A stretch of 64,000 nt of DNA from Metallyticus violacea (GCA_030762175.1 CM060831.1:32709501-32773500); one strand, 5' to 3'. Counted from the first letter of the stretch, positions 23,876-35,850 are shown. The notes: generated from the letters alone by a model not told the origin. A program made the numbers and translations.

Positions 23876-24725
23876 CGACGGTGGGTCATTAAGTAACACA
23901 AATAGTTGTTTTAAAAACGTTTAATAGCAAAGCAAAACCATTCATATACAATGAAGCCACAACACTTAGCTACACTTCAACAAAGGAGCCAAAGCACTCA
24001 ACGCTTTTCTTCCATCGTGACACTAGTTTCAATAAACCATGTTCGTAGAACTCCGTTTTTTTGTGAGTATAGCCAATCACACTTCTTCTTCGGAACTGAA
24101 GTTTTGGCTATCTAGGAATTTCTTCATTGGATCAAACAGATGAAAGTCCGAGGGTGCAAGGTCTGGACTGTATGGAGGGTGCCAGAGCACCTCCCAACCA
24201 AATTTCATGATTTTGGTACGGACAGAAGTCGCAACATGGGTTATGGAGTAGTCTGACATTTGCGACGTTGCGTTATGTCATGAAAGGCACGGCGCAAATT
24301 CACCAATGTTTTTTCATACGATGCAGCATTCACAGCAGTCCCTTGTGCACGAGTAAGAAATTTACACCAACGGAACACCAGGGTATTCCAGAACACGGTC
24401 ACTAGAACTTTTTTCGCAAATCTTATTTGTTCTTTGTTGAGGGATGTGGATGTTTGCACTCCATCCCGCTTGAGGACTTTTGTTTCAGGCGTGTAGTACT
24501 GGTGCGCCTAGACTCCTCACCAGTCACGGCTGCCCTTCTGCAGCATATCGCCGTAAGTGGTTAAGTATGTCATCATTTGCTCGCCTTATGGACCACTGTC
24601 AGGGTCTTCGAATATATTACGTCTCTAGCGCGAACTTCAAACTATATAATTGCAAAATTTCACCGTCCCAGCTATAACAACATTGCGAGAAAAATTATTG
24701 TGCGTAACTTAATGATCCACCCTCG
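23876..24725 (-). mobile_element. decayed mariner transposon with both ends
   Basis: The ends CGACGGTGGGTCATTAAGT (23,876) and, inverted, CGAGGGTGGATCATTAAGT (24,725) form terminal inverted repeats with two mismatches, and each is bordered by TA, the mariner target duplication. Minus-strand coding remnants run through 24,600-24,080. They include YYTPETKVLKR, then FAKKVLVTVFWNTLVF, AASYEKTLVNLRRA and, after a frameshift near 24,250, FGWEVLWHPPYSPDLAPSDF. The last block holds the third catalytic Asp; the HDNARPH block before it is deleted or shifted. At 850 bp it is shorter than a full mariner of about 1.3 kb, with the DNA-binding domain missing. Confidence 0.88.
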
Positions 24726-25989
24726 TAATTACCTAATATAAATAAACAAGATAATAAAATCTGTAAAATGTTATAACTGGAATTTCATTATCAAGGCAAA
24801 TGCATTACCCATAAAAACACCTGACAAAAAACTACAAAATATAACCTAAAAGAGAAGCATTTACAAGGAAGCTCTAATAACATTATAAATGCAATATTCT
24901 TCTAATATTTAAATACCTGGGTCACTGGAAATACGCAAGAAGATAGAAATTTTAATTGAAAAAACGAAAATTACCCCAACCCCAGGAGCGTATTGAATGC
25001 AATAACTCAGAAAGAAGGCTAGTAAATGTCTACTCTGAAATGAAGTCGTAAAGTGTCTGTTCGAAGCGTAACATAGCCATTTTTCATTTAAGTTAACATC
25101 CAAGGCTGATCAGACAATAGGCGAACGCTTAAAACGTAAGCCTATGTCCGTGTAGCATGTAAGGAAGGGACAATTAGGTGGAGACAGAGCTAAAATATTG
25201 ATCTGTATAAATGGATGAGCAAAAAACCGGCATTCTGGGGAAACATTTAGGGCTTACTCTCCCAAAATAAATTGGAATATGGTATTCACAATTTCAAGAC
25301 AAGGGCTGCGTTTGCTGGCAAAAACCGGATAGACATCCTTTTGCAACGATCCTCAGAAATCCATCGAGCAAGAAAGTAGGACTACAATTGTACCCCAGAG
25401 GAAACTGTATGGCGGATTCTTAACTCTACCAGCTCGTACATTTGCTGCAAGTTCTGAAAAATAATGACTTAGCTTGCTAGTGTCTTTCTGTACGGTTTTA
25501 ATGACGAAACAACATTCAGAAGTGGAAACAAACAGTGTGAAAATTTAGGGACATGAAAATCTCAAGCTCAGAAACGAACTTGATTATCCCCAGAATCAAT
25601 ATTTCATGGAAAGTTTAATTCCTAGGGCTGATGTGAGCATTGAATTATGTAATGTATTAATAAAACTTTTCAAGTTTTCTTTATCAACAATAATTTTGTT
25701 TACCTGTATTGAGTTAAATTTGAGTAAATTATTATTAAAACGGAATATGTTTTTGAGTTTATCCTTTATAAACGAAAACACATCTACATTTCAGCGCTAC
25801 AAATTCGAAAATGCTTGTTTTGATTGTACTTTGCAGTTTGTTTTTATTAAGTCCCAATATTTAGTGTCCATGATTTATATTTTTGTTTAATATGGATACA
25901 TTAAACGTGACAGATTAAAGAACAAAGTGAAATAACAAAGAGCCATTTACCGAAAAACTGGTGCCAGTATACCTTCCCATTTCAATTCA
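24726..25989. other. no recognised feature
   Basis: AT-rich with overlapping chance frames on both strands at 25,596-25,890. The two-strand overlap and the lack of motif argue against a gene. Confidence 0.45.
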
Positions 25990-26500
25990 TTGCGTGCCGC
26001 TATGCGCAAGTGTCAAGGTTTTTGAGTTATGGAGTAACATACACTGTAACAATAAATCACCCACTTCCTGAGTGTGTTGTATGCAGCGAAAAATTAACAA
26101 ATGATAGTATCGTTTCAAGCAAGCTAAAGAGACACTTTAATACCAAACATAATAATTTAATAGGTAAAGATAGGGCCCATTTCAGTAGTTTGCTATCTTT
26201 TCAAGTAAAGGAAGTCAAGTTAATGGATAAAATAACTATAAATCTAGAAAAGCGCAAGTGACGAGCTATGAAACTGCTAGTAAATGTGCAGGAACATTAG
26301 AAAGGGCTGCCAAGATAGAGATATCAAGCATTAATCATTTCTCCAGCACAAAAGATATATCTTCTGACAATCAGAGACAAGTAAGACGAAAATTATTAAT
26401 AGGTATTTTTTTCACTCTAACAGAATGAATCGATTGACATAAAAAATTCAGCTGCATTAGAAAAATTGTCTTTTATTCAGAAATGATAGCACGCCCACTA
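25990..26500 (+). pseudogene. hAT-type transposase relic with BED zinc finger
   Basis: The frame at 26,010-26,258 reads PECVVCSEKLTNDS, then SKLKRHFNTKHNNL. Its two cysteines and two histidines (C-x2-C ... H-x4-H) have the spacing of the BED finger found in ZBED/SCAND3-type hAT transposases, where the typical form is CxxC.E.L.N..M..SKLKRHL.TKHP. After a frameshift, TSYETAS near 26,259 resembles the following ASY..A..IA helix, and NESIDIKNSAALEKL near 26,424 resembles the DESTD.....L catalytic start. Several stops make it dead. The catalytic core and dimerisation domain are absent. Confidence 0.7.
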
Positions 26501-27074
26501 TGATTTGTAGAATTAAAGCCCTAATTTGAAGAATATAGGTATGGGCTTTTTTTGGCTAATAATATTATGAAAATATACATTTTTGGAAAGAAATAAGATT
26601 TATAATCGAAGATATTGAGAGATAAGACATTTTTGCGAGCTTGATGAAAATTTATAGAGAGATAAAATAAAGTTTGATGAAGGGAAAGACACATTCAGCT
26701 TTTTGATAAATTAGGTAGGAAAGGGTTTGTTTGATCTAGGACAGGAGTCGGAAAATTAAGATGATTAAGGGGTGCAGGTAAAGCTGATCACTGTCTAATG
26801 GGTGGTGAATTGGACAATGACTTCAATTATATATTAAATTATGAGAAAACAAAAAGTGAAGGCAGCAGTGTGGCAAGGAAAATTGGGGAAAATATATAAC
26901 GGAAAATATTAATTGTGAAGATTCTGGGAATAAAAATAGATACAATATGAAACCAATAAAACATATTTTAAGGTCAAAGAGAAATGTTGAAGGAAGATTA
27001 GAGCGTGTAATTAAGAAGGGAATTTTAATACAAAGGAATAGAAATCTTAATGAAAATATATATTTGTTTTTTTA
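26501..27074. other. no recognised feature
   Basis: AT- and purine-rich sequence. It may be the decayed continuation of the hAT relic, but no motif supports that. Confidence 0.4.
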
Positions 27075-27486
27075 ACGGCCGTGAGGCACCACAGGCGATG
27101 GACACTGAAGATACATGAAATGATAATTTGGCAAAGGATATTTTTAAGGAAGGAAACGTTCTAAACCTAAGTTTAGGTTACTTTCCCGGCATTTGCCATT
27201 TATGAGGACTGAGGAGAGCCTGGAAAATACCTCAGTCAGGGCGGACGGTGGAAATTGAACCCCACAAATCCCCAATTGCAAACTAACCTAAAATAAACAG
27301 AAATAAATAAAACACTTTAACATAACTCAGTTATCTAATTAATTTAAAACAAGAAGTTAAAATAAGTAAAGTGCCGGAGGAACCCTGTCCCATGAGAAAT
27401 TTGCCCAAATCTTTCAATTCTAAAGAAACAAAATAACCCATGGACAAGACTTATTTGCTTACGAGTCCGTGCCTTAACCACCTCGG
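27075..27486 (-). repeat. SINE2 copy split by an insertion
   Basis: Minus-strand copy of the second tRNA-derived family. The 3' part (CACAGGCGATGGACACTGAA; GGAAGGAAACG; GGCATTTGCC; GAGGACTGAGGAGAGCCTGG) runs from 27,075 to about 27,272. The tRNA-like 5' tip (ACGAGTCCGTGCCTTAACCA, CCTCGGCCGCC) appears only at 27,458-27,490. The 185 bp between them has no counterpart in the copies at 29.6 and 32.9 kb, so this copy was interrupted. The head resembles tRNA-Leu (GGCCGAGGTGGTTAAGGC). Confidence 0.85.
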
Positions 27487-27497
27487 CCGCCCGTGGC

Positions 27498-27746
27498 TTG
27501 TTGATTGATTTATGTATGGACACTCTTTAACATCTCAGGTCATCAGCGTCCCATTCAATTCAGGGCGTGAAACGGTGGACACATTTTGCTCAGAGGCCTC
27601 TTCTTTCAGACTTGAACTGCCGTAAATCTACGACACGGGACCACGGCTTTACTTCCCTTCCGAAGGAAGCCATACTTAGGAGTTTTATGCCCGAAAAAAT
27701 TCATCGATCCTGAACCCGCGATCTTAGGTTTAGGTAACCATTTATG
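27498..27746 (-). repeat. SINE1 copy inserted in the 5' edge of SINE2
   Basis: Tail-to-head copy with TTGATTGATTTATG, GGACACTCTTTAACATCTCA, CAGGGCGTGAAACGG, and CCACGGCTTTACTTCCC. The head is shortened: the B-box region is reduced to CTGAACCCGCGATC. The 11-mers CCGCCCGTGGC (27,487-27,497) and CCACCCGTGGC (27,747-27,757) border it. They are the 5' end of SINE2 duplicated by the insertion, so SINE1 came later than SINE2 here. Confidence 0.9.
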
Positions 27747-28429
27747 CCACCCGTGGCGATTTATATGGGGTAGGTAGCTATATATATGGGTAGGTTACCA
27801 ATACATCTACAATCAACAACAACCGGTATATTGAGAGAAATCCGTTATTTTGTGCAGGTAACTTTAAGATAAGAGTAAATTAAGTTGTGCAGATGAATTT
27901 TGAAGTTCAACATAATGAAAGAAATAGCTGATTGGTTTAATTTCCAAATATTCTTTGCATTAAATGCTAGATATTGTAGGAATACTGACCTAAGTCTTCT
28001 GAATTTCAGTAGAAAACTATTGATGAGCCAAAGGCAAGGGTACGACAACAATTTGTTAAGAAAACTAAATAAATTATAAAAATTCATCTATGAAGAGAAC
28101 CTTCAAATATACTTTGATGAAAATTGTGGAAAATTGTAGTTCAGTAAGCTTAAAGAACCGGTAAATTTGTTTATGTAAAATATTAGAGAAATAAATTCAT
28201 CCATACAAACGTTTGTCACAGAGTAATATGAATTTGGCCTTAAAGACGAAACATGGTTTTTAAAATTTGTTAGGTCATAGCACCACTGCGGCATAATAAC
28301 TGTACTTTTTTACTAGAAACTACTGATACTAGAAACTATGAACTGCTAAAAACTTTAATCTCTCTAACAGTGTTACTACCTTAGTGAGCGTCAGCACTGT
28401 GTATTAGGTGATAATTGTTTTTTCTCATG

Positions 28430-29280
28430 ACACCTCACTAAGACAGGAGTTTCCCAAGGTCGGGTAATCCGACTACAATTGTTTATCGCCGACGTTGCTA
28501 AAGGAATAAAACATTCCATTTACCATCCATATGCTGAAACTTGCTTTCTGACAATGACGCCGTACTGTAGTACTCGTAAATGAAGACCCAACCTCTATTC
28601 TCCTTTAGGCACAAACAATGGGACTATAACTTAATCCACTTAAATCACAGGTTATAGTCGTGAGACATTGCACTACGTAAAACAAATCCAAACGATGTGC
28701 TGCACATCATGATAAACAACAATACATTAATCATACCAGTACGGTAAAAGACCAAGGTGTTTATGTACACTCTGGTCTAGAGGCACGGGGCCGGGTAACC
28801 CGCACTTGCAATAAAGCATTTTCTTGAATTCACAGATTTAAACATGTAGCAAAATATCTACCTCTCAATCTCAAAAGGAATCTCAATCAAAAGCTTGTTA
28901 TGCCTTATTTTTATTATTATAATGTATTCTATTCTAATGTTAATATTGCACAGATCCTGTGTCCGTCTCTTCTTTAAGACCCGTAATTTGATCATGTGAC
29001 GCTGCTAAACAATACCTCTAAAACAACGTAAGTCTTTCCATTTCCTTACGCTCCTGTTCAAAATCCTCCGCACCTCTACCCCGCAGCATTTCGCCTCTCG
29101 TTTCGTATATCTGCTTCTACCTCGGACCAGGGCTGCCTATCACTCGTCACCGAACACATTTTTACTCAACCTCATTCACTTTCCGGAATTTGGAACTATA
29201 GATCGTTTTCATATGCTCATATTTTTTCGTTTTAGTTATATCTCTTCGCTCACACCGTTTCAGAACCATGCTCTAAGCGG
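28430..29280 (+). pseudogene. LINE (jockey/CR1-like) reverse transcriptase relic
   Basis: Bases 28,434-28,545 encode TKTGVSQGRVIRLQLFIADV, continuing as AKGIKHSIYHPYAET. This matches the reverse transcriptase block QGSVLGPLLF..IND.......LYADD, with the ADD active site changed to AET. Bases about 28,752-28,920 encode DQGVYVHSGLE, TRTCNKAFS, HVAKYLPLNLKRNLNQKLVM and PYFYYY, matching the LGV..D..L.W..H......R.F..L......LP...K..L...L..P.LDYC thumb region. Later frames resemble the C-terminal region up to GIWNYRSFSYAHIF. Stops and shifts abound. No endonuclease part is seen. Confidence 0.75.
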
Positions 29281-29579
29281 AAAATTAGACTTCGAAAAGT
29301 TTCCATCATTACAGTTCTGACAAAGAAGAGTGTTTTTGTAAATATTTATTGTACTAAATCCAGATAGATGTAAATAATATAAAGAATGTCTTCCAGATAG
29401 AGGTTTGAAACCGTGATCCCATGTAAAGAAACCCAGCGTACGTTACGACAAGAATACGGAGTGGAAATTTAGCAGTAATTCTTGAATGATATCATCATTT
29501 TGTGTGCTTATTATGTCATTGTATATTAAGAAGAATCCCTATGGCTCCACAAGCCCCATCTGCCAACCATCTATAGACA

Positions 29580-29860
29580 CCATATACCGCCACAGGTGGC
29601 TGAGGTCTCGTGAGCGGGAGGTCTGGGATTCGATTCCCACCAGAACCGTCCTCCCTGATTGAGGTTTTTTCCAGGTTTTCCTCAGTCCTCATAAAAGGCA
29701 AATGCCGGGGAGGTATCCCAAACTTAGACTTGGAGCTCTTCCTTCCTTAAAAAAACCCTTTCCAATATATAATTTCATTTCGTATATCATCAGTGTTTAC
29801 CGCCTGTGGCGCCTCAGCAGCAAAAACAGGCGTTAAACACCATTTGAATCTACAGATACG
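29580..29860 (+). repeat. SINE2 copy
   Basis: The head begins with CACAGGTGGCTGAGGTCTCG and has the B box GGGATTCGATTCCCACC. The body has TTTTCCAGGTTTTCCTCAGT, CATAAAAGGCAAATGCC and CTTCCTTCCTT plus an A run. The 3' part has ACCGCCTGTGGCGCCTCAGC and GGCGTTAAACACCAT. It is close to the copy at 32.9 kb. The head is shorter than the 32.9-kb copy by about 10 bases. Confidence 0.9.
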
Positions 29861-32174
29861 CGCCACAGGAACCTCTAATGAAATCATATAGCTTCGAGAC
29901 TTGGCCAATGGTCCAGCCCTGTAGGAGTAACCTGCTCTTGCTTTATTCCGGACTTGGGTAGCACTCCCCGAGTTCAAATATCAGAACTCTTAGTGCTGCA
30001 ATGGGGGAATCAGATCCAGCCATTATGATCAATGAATAAAATGTACATATTAAGAGAAGAAGAAGTAAATACTGTTGATGGAATAAATTCAAGAAATTGG
30101 AGGAAAAAACTTGAGAAAACCCGAAAAAATTCGACTTTTCCTTTACACACTCCACAGCATGGAGATTTGAATTTGAACACGCAACCATAGCAGCTCACCG
30201 CTCTACTCAAGTGTTACTGTGTTAAGTGGTTTGTACGGAATTGGCTAAACAGACTAGGAGAGCATATGTGCCATATTGAATTATTCACACATGTGTTTGT
30301 TTCTGTCGCAAGGGCTCCGAATCTGCGCTTGCTCACTTAGCAGATGCCTGTTTTCATTGGTCAGAATCAGAACGACGGAACAGTCTACTGCTTTAACAAA
30401 GAAGTTAATTGCTGGATTGGAGCATATCGTGTGGAATATCACAATAATCAACATGGAGACAGAAACAGAAGATCTCTATTAGATGTTTTCAGTTCCTTTG
30501 AGAATCGCTATGGAGAATGTAAGGAAACAATATTCATATTTTATTAAATCCATCAGCATCATCAACAGCAGCAGCCTTCATCAGTTAGATTTCTGCCTGA
30601 AACCACTTGATGACCCAGCGTATAGAAAGTCCCCCAGTATCTCTCTTGCTCACAGGGCGGTATTGTCACGACCTACGACATCCATGAGAACATAACACTG
30701 CGGGGTTTAACTAACTGAAAGAGTAATTACAGGTTATTATCACACTCGCTTGGCTAGGAAGACGAGAGAAAATTTGTTAAATTAGACATCTGCAATTCAC
30801 CAAATGTCATTATGAATTTATTACATTATCGCATTTACCAAAGCTAGTTACAATTACTACATACCTGATGTAAAATCTTACACTTGAAGAGAAGATTTGG
30901 CAGAAATAGGTCAGATCTGCCTGCGAGTCTGCTTGAACTGTCCTGTCCTTGTGCGTTCCTCATGGACTCCAAACCACCGATCAGGTTAAAGCGTAAGACC
31001 GTTTATTTTCAGAAATTTCTATGCCACGCTAACAACGGAGTCTTTACTTAACTACCTCCTCATCCCCTCCCCACAAAATGCTAAGACAACAAACATACAT
31101 TACAATGATATAAAAATACATATGCCACATTTTTTCTAAAGACTACGTTGAAGTCTGCTGGTGTCCATTCTTTCCAAATGTAAGTTATGCTTGTTCCTGA
31201 ATGTATCATTTTTTTATTTTTATGTCTTTTTAAACTCTAAGCTGATACCTCCGTTTATTTTGTGACCTAATTGTATGTAACCTCCAATATGCCTGAGAAA
31301 TGTAATTTCATTGAAATTGCTTGTAATCTTTATCTTTTGTCTCATGACCTATGTTTTACTTGTATACAAAATACACGGGATAGATATTAAGTTATAAAAT
31401 ATACATGCATTGTTTCTTTTTGTATTTTATTACAAAGAGTTGTTCTAAATTACCACTCATATAATGTAATCATTCTGGTTAATATTGCCTAAAGATGTCC
31501 TTGATGTCGGAACAATATTTCATTAATGGAGTAACTATTAAGCAATGAAATTAGAGGTATTATCGTTGAGTGTATATATCCAACCTATTTCCGGATTGCA
31601 ATGCTTGTATGCAAAAAGACATCTAATGCATAATACACATATTTCCCAACATGTTATTCAGTTTTTTCCCCACAGCACTGATATATCTAATGCAGTCACG
31701 ACATAAAAACGGAAAAAGTCCAGCATCACCAAACTTTGTTACAGTCATAACGGCGCGTTAAATAAACTTGGCACGTTTGTCCAATTTAGCGTTTCGCCAA
31801 GCGTTGTTATTGATAACGCATATGTAAATTGACCGTTAATGTATTTGTAGGCATTATAGTCATTAGTTGCTAGTAAAAACATGGCAAAAATTCTCAAAGG
31901 TGAAATTCTGTATTTTGAACAACAGAAAAACGATATGTTTACCATAGTTTTGGGTAATCACTATTTTAAAGAATTTAAAATCAAAGTTTTATGAATGATA
32001 CGGATTAAGGAAATTAAATAACTTTCAAGAATTCTGTACATTCCGTACAAAATTCTCTATATTTAAGTTTTATATAAATTATTTTTAATTTTACTCATGG
32101 AATTTTTGAAAATATTTCTTTTACCCTTATCGGTAATAAGAATCACTAAAATTGTCCCTTTTGACACAGAATTA
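29861..32174. other. no recognised feature in 2.3 kb
   Basis: Chance frames only (up to 81 codons at 29,943-30,188). No repeat shared with other parts of the window was seen. Confidence 0.45.
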
Positions 32175-32345
32175 AAATTTTTGGTACCATATTTTCTCAA
32201 CTAGCTCACCATGCATGCACTTCTTTAAATTGGTTAACTTTCTGGAAAAATAATACTTTTTCACTTAAAATGTCTGAAAATATTGCAGTTAACACTTTAA
32301 AAATCCTTAAAAGTACTGAAAATAAAATCCAGAGCAATAATTGCT
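32175..32345 (+). repeat. dispersed repeat, copy 1 (pair with 47,335-47,530)
   Basis: Bases CTCAACTAGCTCACCATGCA and the following CACTTCTTTAAATTG align with GTCAACAAGCTTACCATGTA and CATTCTTAAATTG at 47.36 kb. Weaker similarity continues for about 150 bp, including AATCCTTAAAAG..ACT against AATCTTAAAGGCTACT. AT-rich, no coding; family unknown. Confidence 0.5.
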
Positions 32346-32924
32346 GATTCTATATCTATAATAAGTGTATAAATGCCATCACTTAATCACAAGAACATCT
32401 ATGCAAATGGCATTTTGTTGCAAGGAAAATACGACGAGGTTATTATTGAGTTAGAAGCCGTAGGAGCGCAGCTTTTTACCGGAGAAGTGCATTTGCCACA
32501 ACCGGAGAAAGGGAGATGGAGAGGGGTAGAGTCGCTGGGCATATAGTTATTTTAGTATTTATTTTTTTACTGAAAAGATAAAACGATACTTCGTTTAAAA
32601 CTGATAATATTAAGCAGAGGTCTGTATTATAATATATGTAGAAAATAATGCCTCTCAGTGGCAGCACATTACTATCACATGCTTACGTAATTCCTGTATT
32701 TAGTTCAAAATTTGTTCCATAAGAACACGGCTGTTTGGAACACGCTTTTTGTCATTGATAGATTCTGATTCTCGTAACTTTTAATGTGTTGGCGAACAGC
32801 TTCTATACCAGTTTCTTTTGGATCGCCCTACCAATTCTCCGCAAGAACCCGTTTTCATGTGTTAATCGTACATTAAATCCGCTCTTCAAGACTATGTGTA
32901 GGGGCATACTAATCAAAAACGATT

Positions 32925-33215
32925 AGACCGCCAGGATGGCCGAGGTCGTTAATGCCCGGACTCGTGAGCGGGAGGAATGGGGTTCGACTCCTACCAGGAC
33001 CATCAGGATCACTATCCCTGACTGAAGCTTTTCCAAGTTTTCCTCAGTCCTCATGAATGGCAAATGCCTGTGAGGTACTCTAAACTTAGGCCTTGAACAT
33101 TTCCTTCCTTAAAAAAAAAAAAACTTCCCTAATTTATCATTTCATTTCATGTGTCTTCAGTGTCCACCGCCTGTGGTACCTCAGAAGTTAAAACGGGCGT
33201 TAAACAAAATTCAGT
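32925..33215 (+). repeat. SINE2 copy (best head)
   Basis: Begins CCGCCAGGATGGCCGAGGTC, has GGACTCGTGAGCGGGAGG and the B box GGGGTTCGACTCCTACC. The head closely resembles a tRNA-Leu gene (GCCAGGATGGCCGAG; 3' CCTGGC-like end), so SINE2 is probably tRNA-Leu-derived. The body is TTTTCCAAGTTTTCCTCAGT, GGCAAATGCC, CTTCCTTAAAAA and TCTTCAGTGTCCACCGCCTG, and it ends near GGGCGTTAAACAAAATTCAG. Confidence 0.93.
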
Positions 33216-33518
33216 CCAATAAATAAAAAAGTAGCACACGATTTACGCACTGTGAAAGCACAGAGTGACACATTAAACGCACACCCACTTTTTGACAAAG
33301 CCTCCCTGAAACGAACTACAAGCACAACAAGCATAATGATTGGCTTCTTCCAGCATGCATTCGCTATCTGCAGACCCGTCGATCAAATACTTTCACTGTA
33401 CTACAATTTTAAAGAGCGAGGAAACAACCTCATGGAAATTTTGAAAGGAACATTTACACATGGCATAGGAGATTAAAAATGCCAGGCAGAAACGAACTAT
33501 ACATGTTTGTAGTAATAG

Positions 33519-33519
<1 letters not shown>

Positions 33520-33580
<61 letters not shown>

Positions 33581-33596
33581 GTAGTAGTAGTAGTAA

Positions 33597-33634
<38 letters not shown>

Positions 33635-33656
33635 ATAGTAGTAGTATTAGTAGTAA

Positions 33657-33691
<35 letters not shown>

Positions 33692-33730
33692 ATAGTAGTA
33701 GTAATAGTAGTGGTAGTAGTACTAGTAATA
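33520..33730. repeat. (GTA)n microsatellite, about 210 bp
   Basis: Near-continuous AGT/GTA units with scattered ATT and AAT variants. It generates poly-Val and poly-Thr/Ile frames on the two strands, which are not genes. Confidence 0.99.
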
Positions 33731-35742
33731 AATTTTAATAAAATTCTGTACACATTAGAAGTATATTTTATGCATGGGTCGTAGACCGTGCATGCTTAAG
33801 TATGATACGCAATTAGAAAGAATAAGAATTAATAATACAAATAAAACAACATTAATAATAAAGAACTAAAAATTAAAGACGAAAAGAACGATATTTACAG
33901 AAACATGCATGAAAAAATGTTACATGTTATTTATAATGACACGGTTATTGCGTTCTAACCAGAAAATAAATTGCTTCTAGCTTCGCGCAATTTGGGTAGG
34001 AAAACGTCCTTATTCAACCAATTAGTGTAGTTCACAAACAGGTCCCAGCATGCTAAGCGACCTCCAATTGCCGTAAAAAGTTTTCAGGAGACAGAGTTTT
34101 TCTCAGGTGTTCCCAGTGGGTACTTTAGGCCAGAATATGTATTCTGTATATGTATTCTTCATCCCCTCGAGCAAATTGGCAGATTCTCCTACCAGAAATA
34201 TCGTTCATTTTTTGAGCCTTCCATTCCCTGTCTAAACCAGATCCCAGGTTAATTTAATATCATTCGATGGAATCAAGGAGACTTTCGCGTTCCATTCTGC
34301 TTTGATTTCCTGCCTAATAATATCTTCTAGCTTTGCGCTTTCATAATACTGAATATCTCAATTATGTTAAAAAAAATATTGAGCTTTTTCATTAAACTTT
34401 TTGCACCCAAGGTATCCTTCAGTATATAAGTAGTGGGATGTTCCACGGTAAAATGAAGGCAGATTAGAATATTATATGAGAGACAGTGAAATAAAAACGG
34501 ACGCCAAAATAGTCATTGCACATTTATGTATTATCTCAAAAGTTTTCTCTATAACTGTTAGTGCCATCTCCCCACTAGATGATAAAATGTTCAATCCCTT
34601 TTTTATAGAAGATATTAGAGTGCTAACAGATCCACAACTTTACCCAGGAGCATATGTCCCCATTCGTTTAAAAAAGGATGTCTATAGATGTCACTCTTTT
34701 GGTAGCCAAAAGTGCAAAATTTGCACGGGAAAAGATCTTGTCTGTAAGAAGGATTGGACTGTTCCCCAGCCAAATTTCTGAAGCGTATTCCTCACCAGTT
34801 GGAAAATTAATCCCGAATTTTTTGACTTTATAGCTTGCCTCAATTTCTGCAAAGTGTCTTCACGCCCTTCGCATTAATATGGTCCCTTGCTCTAGAAAAT
34901 CAACTAAAAGACCCTTGCAGTAGCTGAAAACTCTTTATGAATTTTTCGGATGTTGTATGTGTGACTACGGACAGCTTGGGCGAGGTATTTCTACTGTGAG
35001 TTTTGCTACTTGCTCTCGGGCTCACAATGATGTCACCATGGTTTGTCCTTGGTGACGATAAGAGACGGAAACGGCTTACTCTTCCTCAATGCAACATTGC
35101 AAATGGTCCAAAGATACAGCCAGCCCTTTGTGAGTCTTTGTTACTCCGTTAGTTGATGTGGAACCTGCTGCGCGCACATTTTCTGCAAGTCTTTATAATG
35201 GCATGGCTTAATCCTACCAAAACATGAATTTCCTCTAATGCGACTCATAGTTTTTTTCCCAGGAAAGACTGTCCTATCATGCAACATCTGCGGACCGTCT
35301 TTCAATGATAAGCGTCCATATCGGAATTTCCGTCACTTCAGCACAAGTGGCATGTACACAGTAGACATGCGAAGATGAATTGTTTATTCTCCAACACCCT
35401 CAGCATACCTTTCTGTACTTCTTTCTCTTTTACGTTTCTGATGTTGGATAACCTTACTTCCCCATTTCGTTAATAAACAGCACGTTATTAAACTTCTGTG
35501 CACCTTGATTTCTATGCCTTAAGCCGTTTTCATATAACTGTCTCTCATAGTACAGGTAGAAATAATCCATTTTTGCATAAGCAGTTATTTATGACTTTAC
35601 AATTCTATTCTATAGAAGTTTCCAAATTATTGTAGGTGACATTGCTGATGTACGAGTATTTAAAATTACTGTTTCCGCTTATAGAAATGAAGTTTTAGAG
35701 GATAGTGTGATAAAATTTTATTGGGAAACGTTTGCGGATGCG
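33731..35742. other. no recognised feature; one Cys-containing open frame
   Basis: The frame at 34,476-34,778 (101 codons) ends in YRCHSFGSQKCKICTGKD, with three cysteines and a histidine in a finger-like spacing. I recognise no family, and it stands alone in AT-rich sequence. The 35.0-35.4 kb part is more GC-rich, without a recognisable motif on either strand. Treat the frame as unproven. Confidence 0.35.
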
Positions 35743-35850
35743 TAAATTCTGATCTCGCGGTGACTTTCTCTCCTCCCGGAGGTGTTGGCACAAACGGTCA
35801 GCCGTGAGCAAGACTAAAGCACCAAAGTATAACCTTCCTTTCTAAACTAT
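35743..35850 (+). repeat. SINE3 3'-end fragment
   Basis: Bases GGTGTTGGCACAAACGGTCA, GCCGTGAGCAAGACTAAAGC and ACCAAAGTATAACCTTCC match the end of SINE3 at 58.80-58.86 kb (GGCACAAACGGCCAGCCGTT, GAGTAATGCTGTAGTACCAA, AATATCCTCC). Only the 3' end is present, as expected for 5'-truncated retroposition. Confidence 0.7.

Noticed and set aside
28430..29280. Endogenous retrovirus or viral insertion
   Set aside because: The reverse transcriptase motifs fit non-LTR elements (QGxVxxxLF, thumb region); no LTRs, protease, integrase or envelope seen.
32925..33000. A functional tRNA-Leu gene
   Set aside because: The head is Leu-like but lacks a proper variable arm and 3' acceptor strand, and it continues into the SINE2 body.
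33454..33784. Open frames of about 100 codons on both strands (poly-Val, poly-Thr)
   Set aside because: They are translations of the GTA microsatellite.
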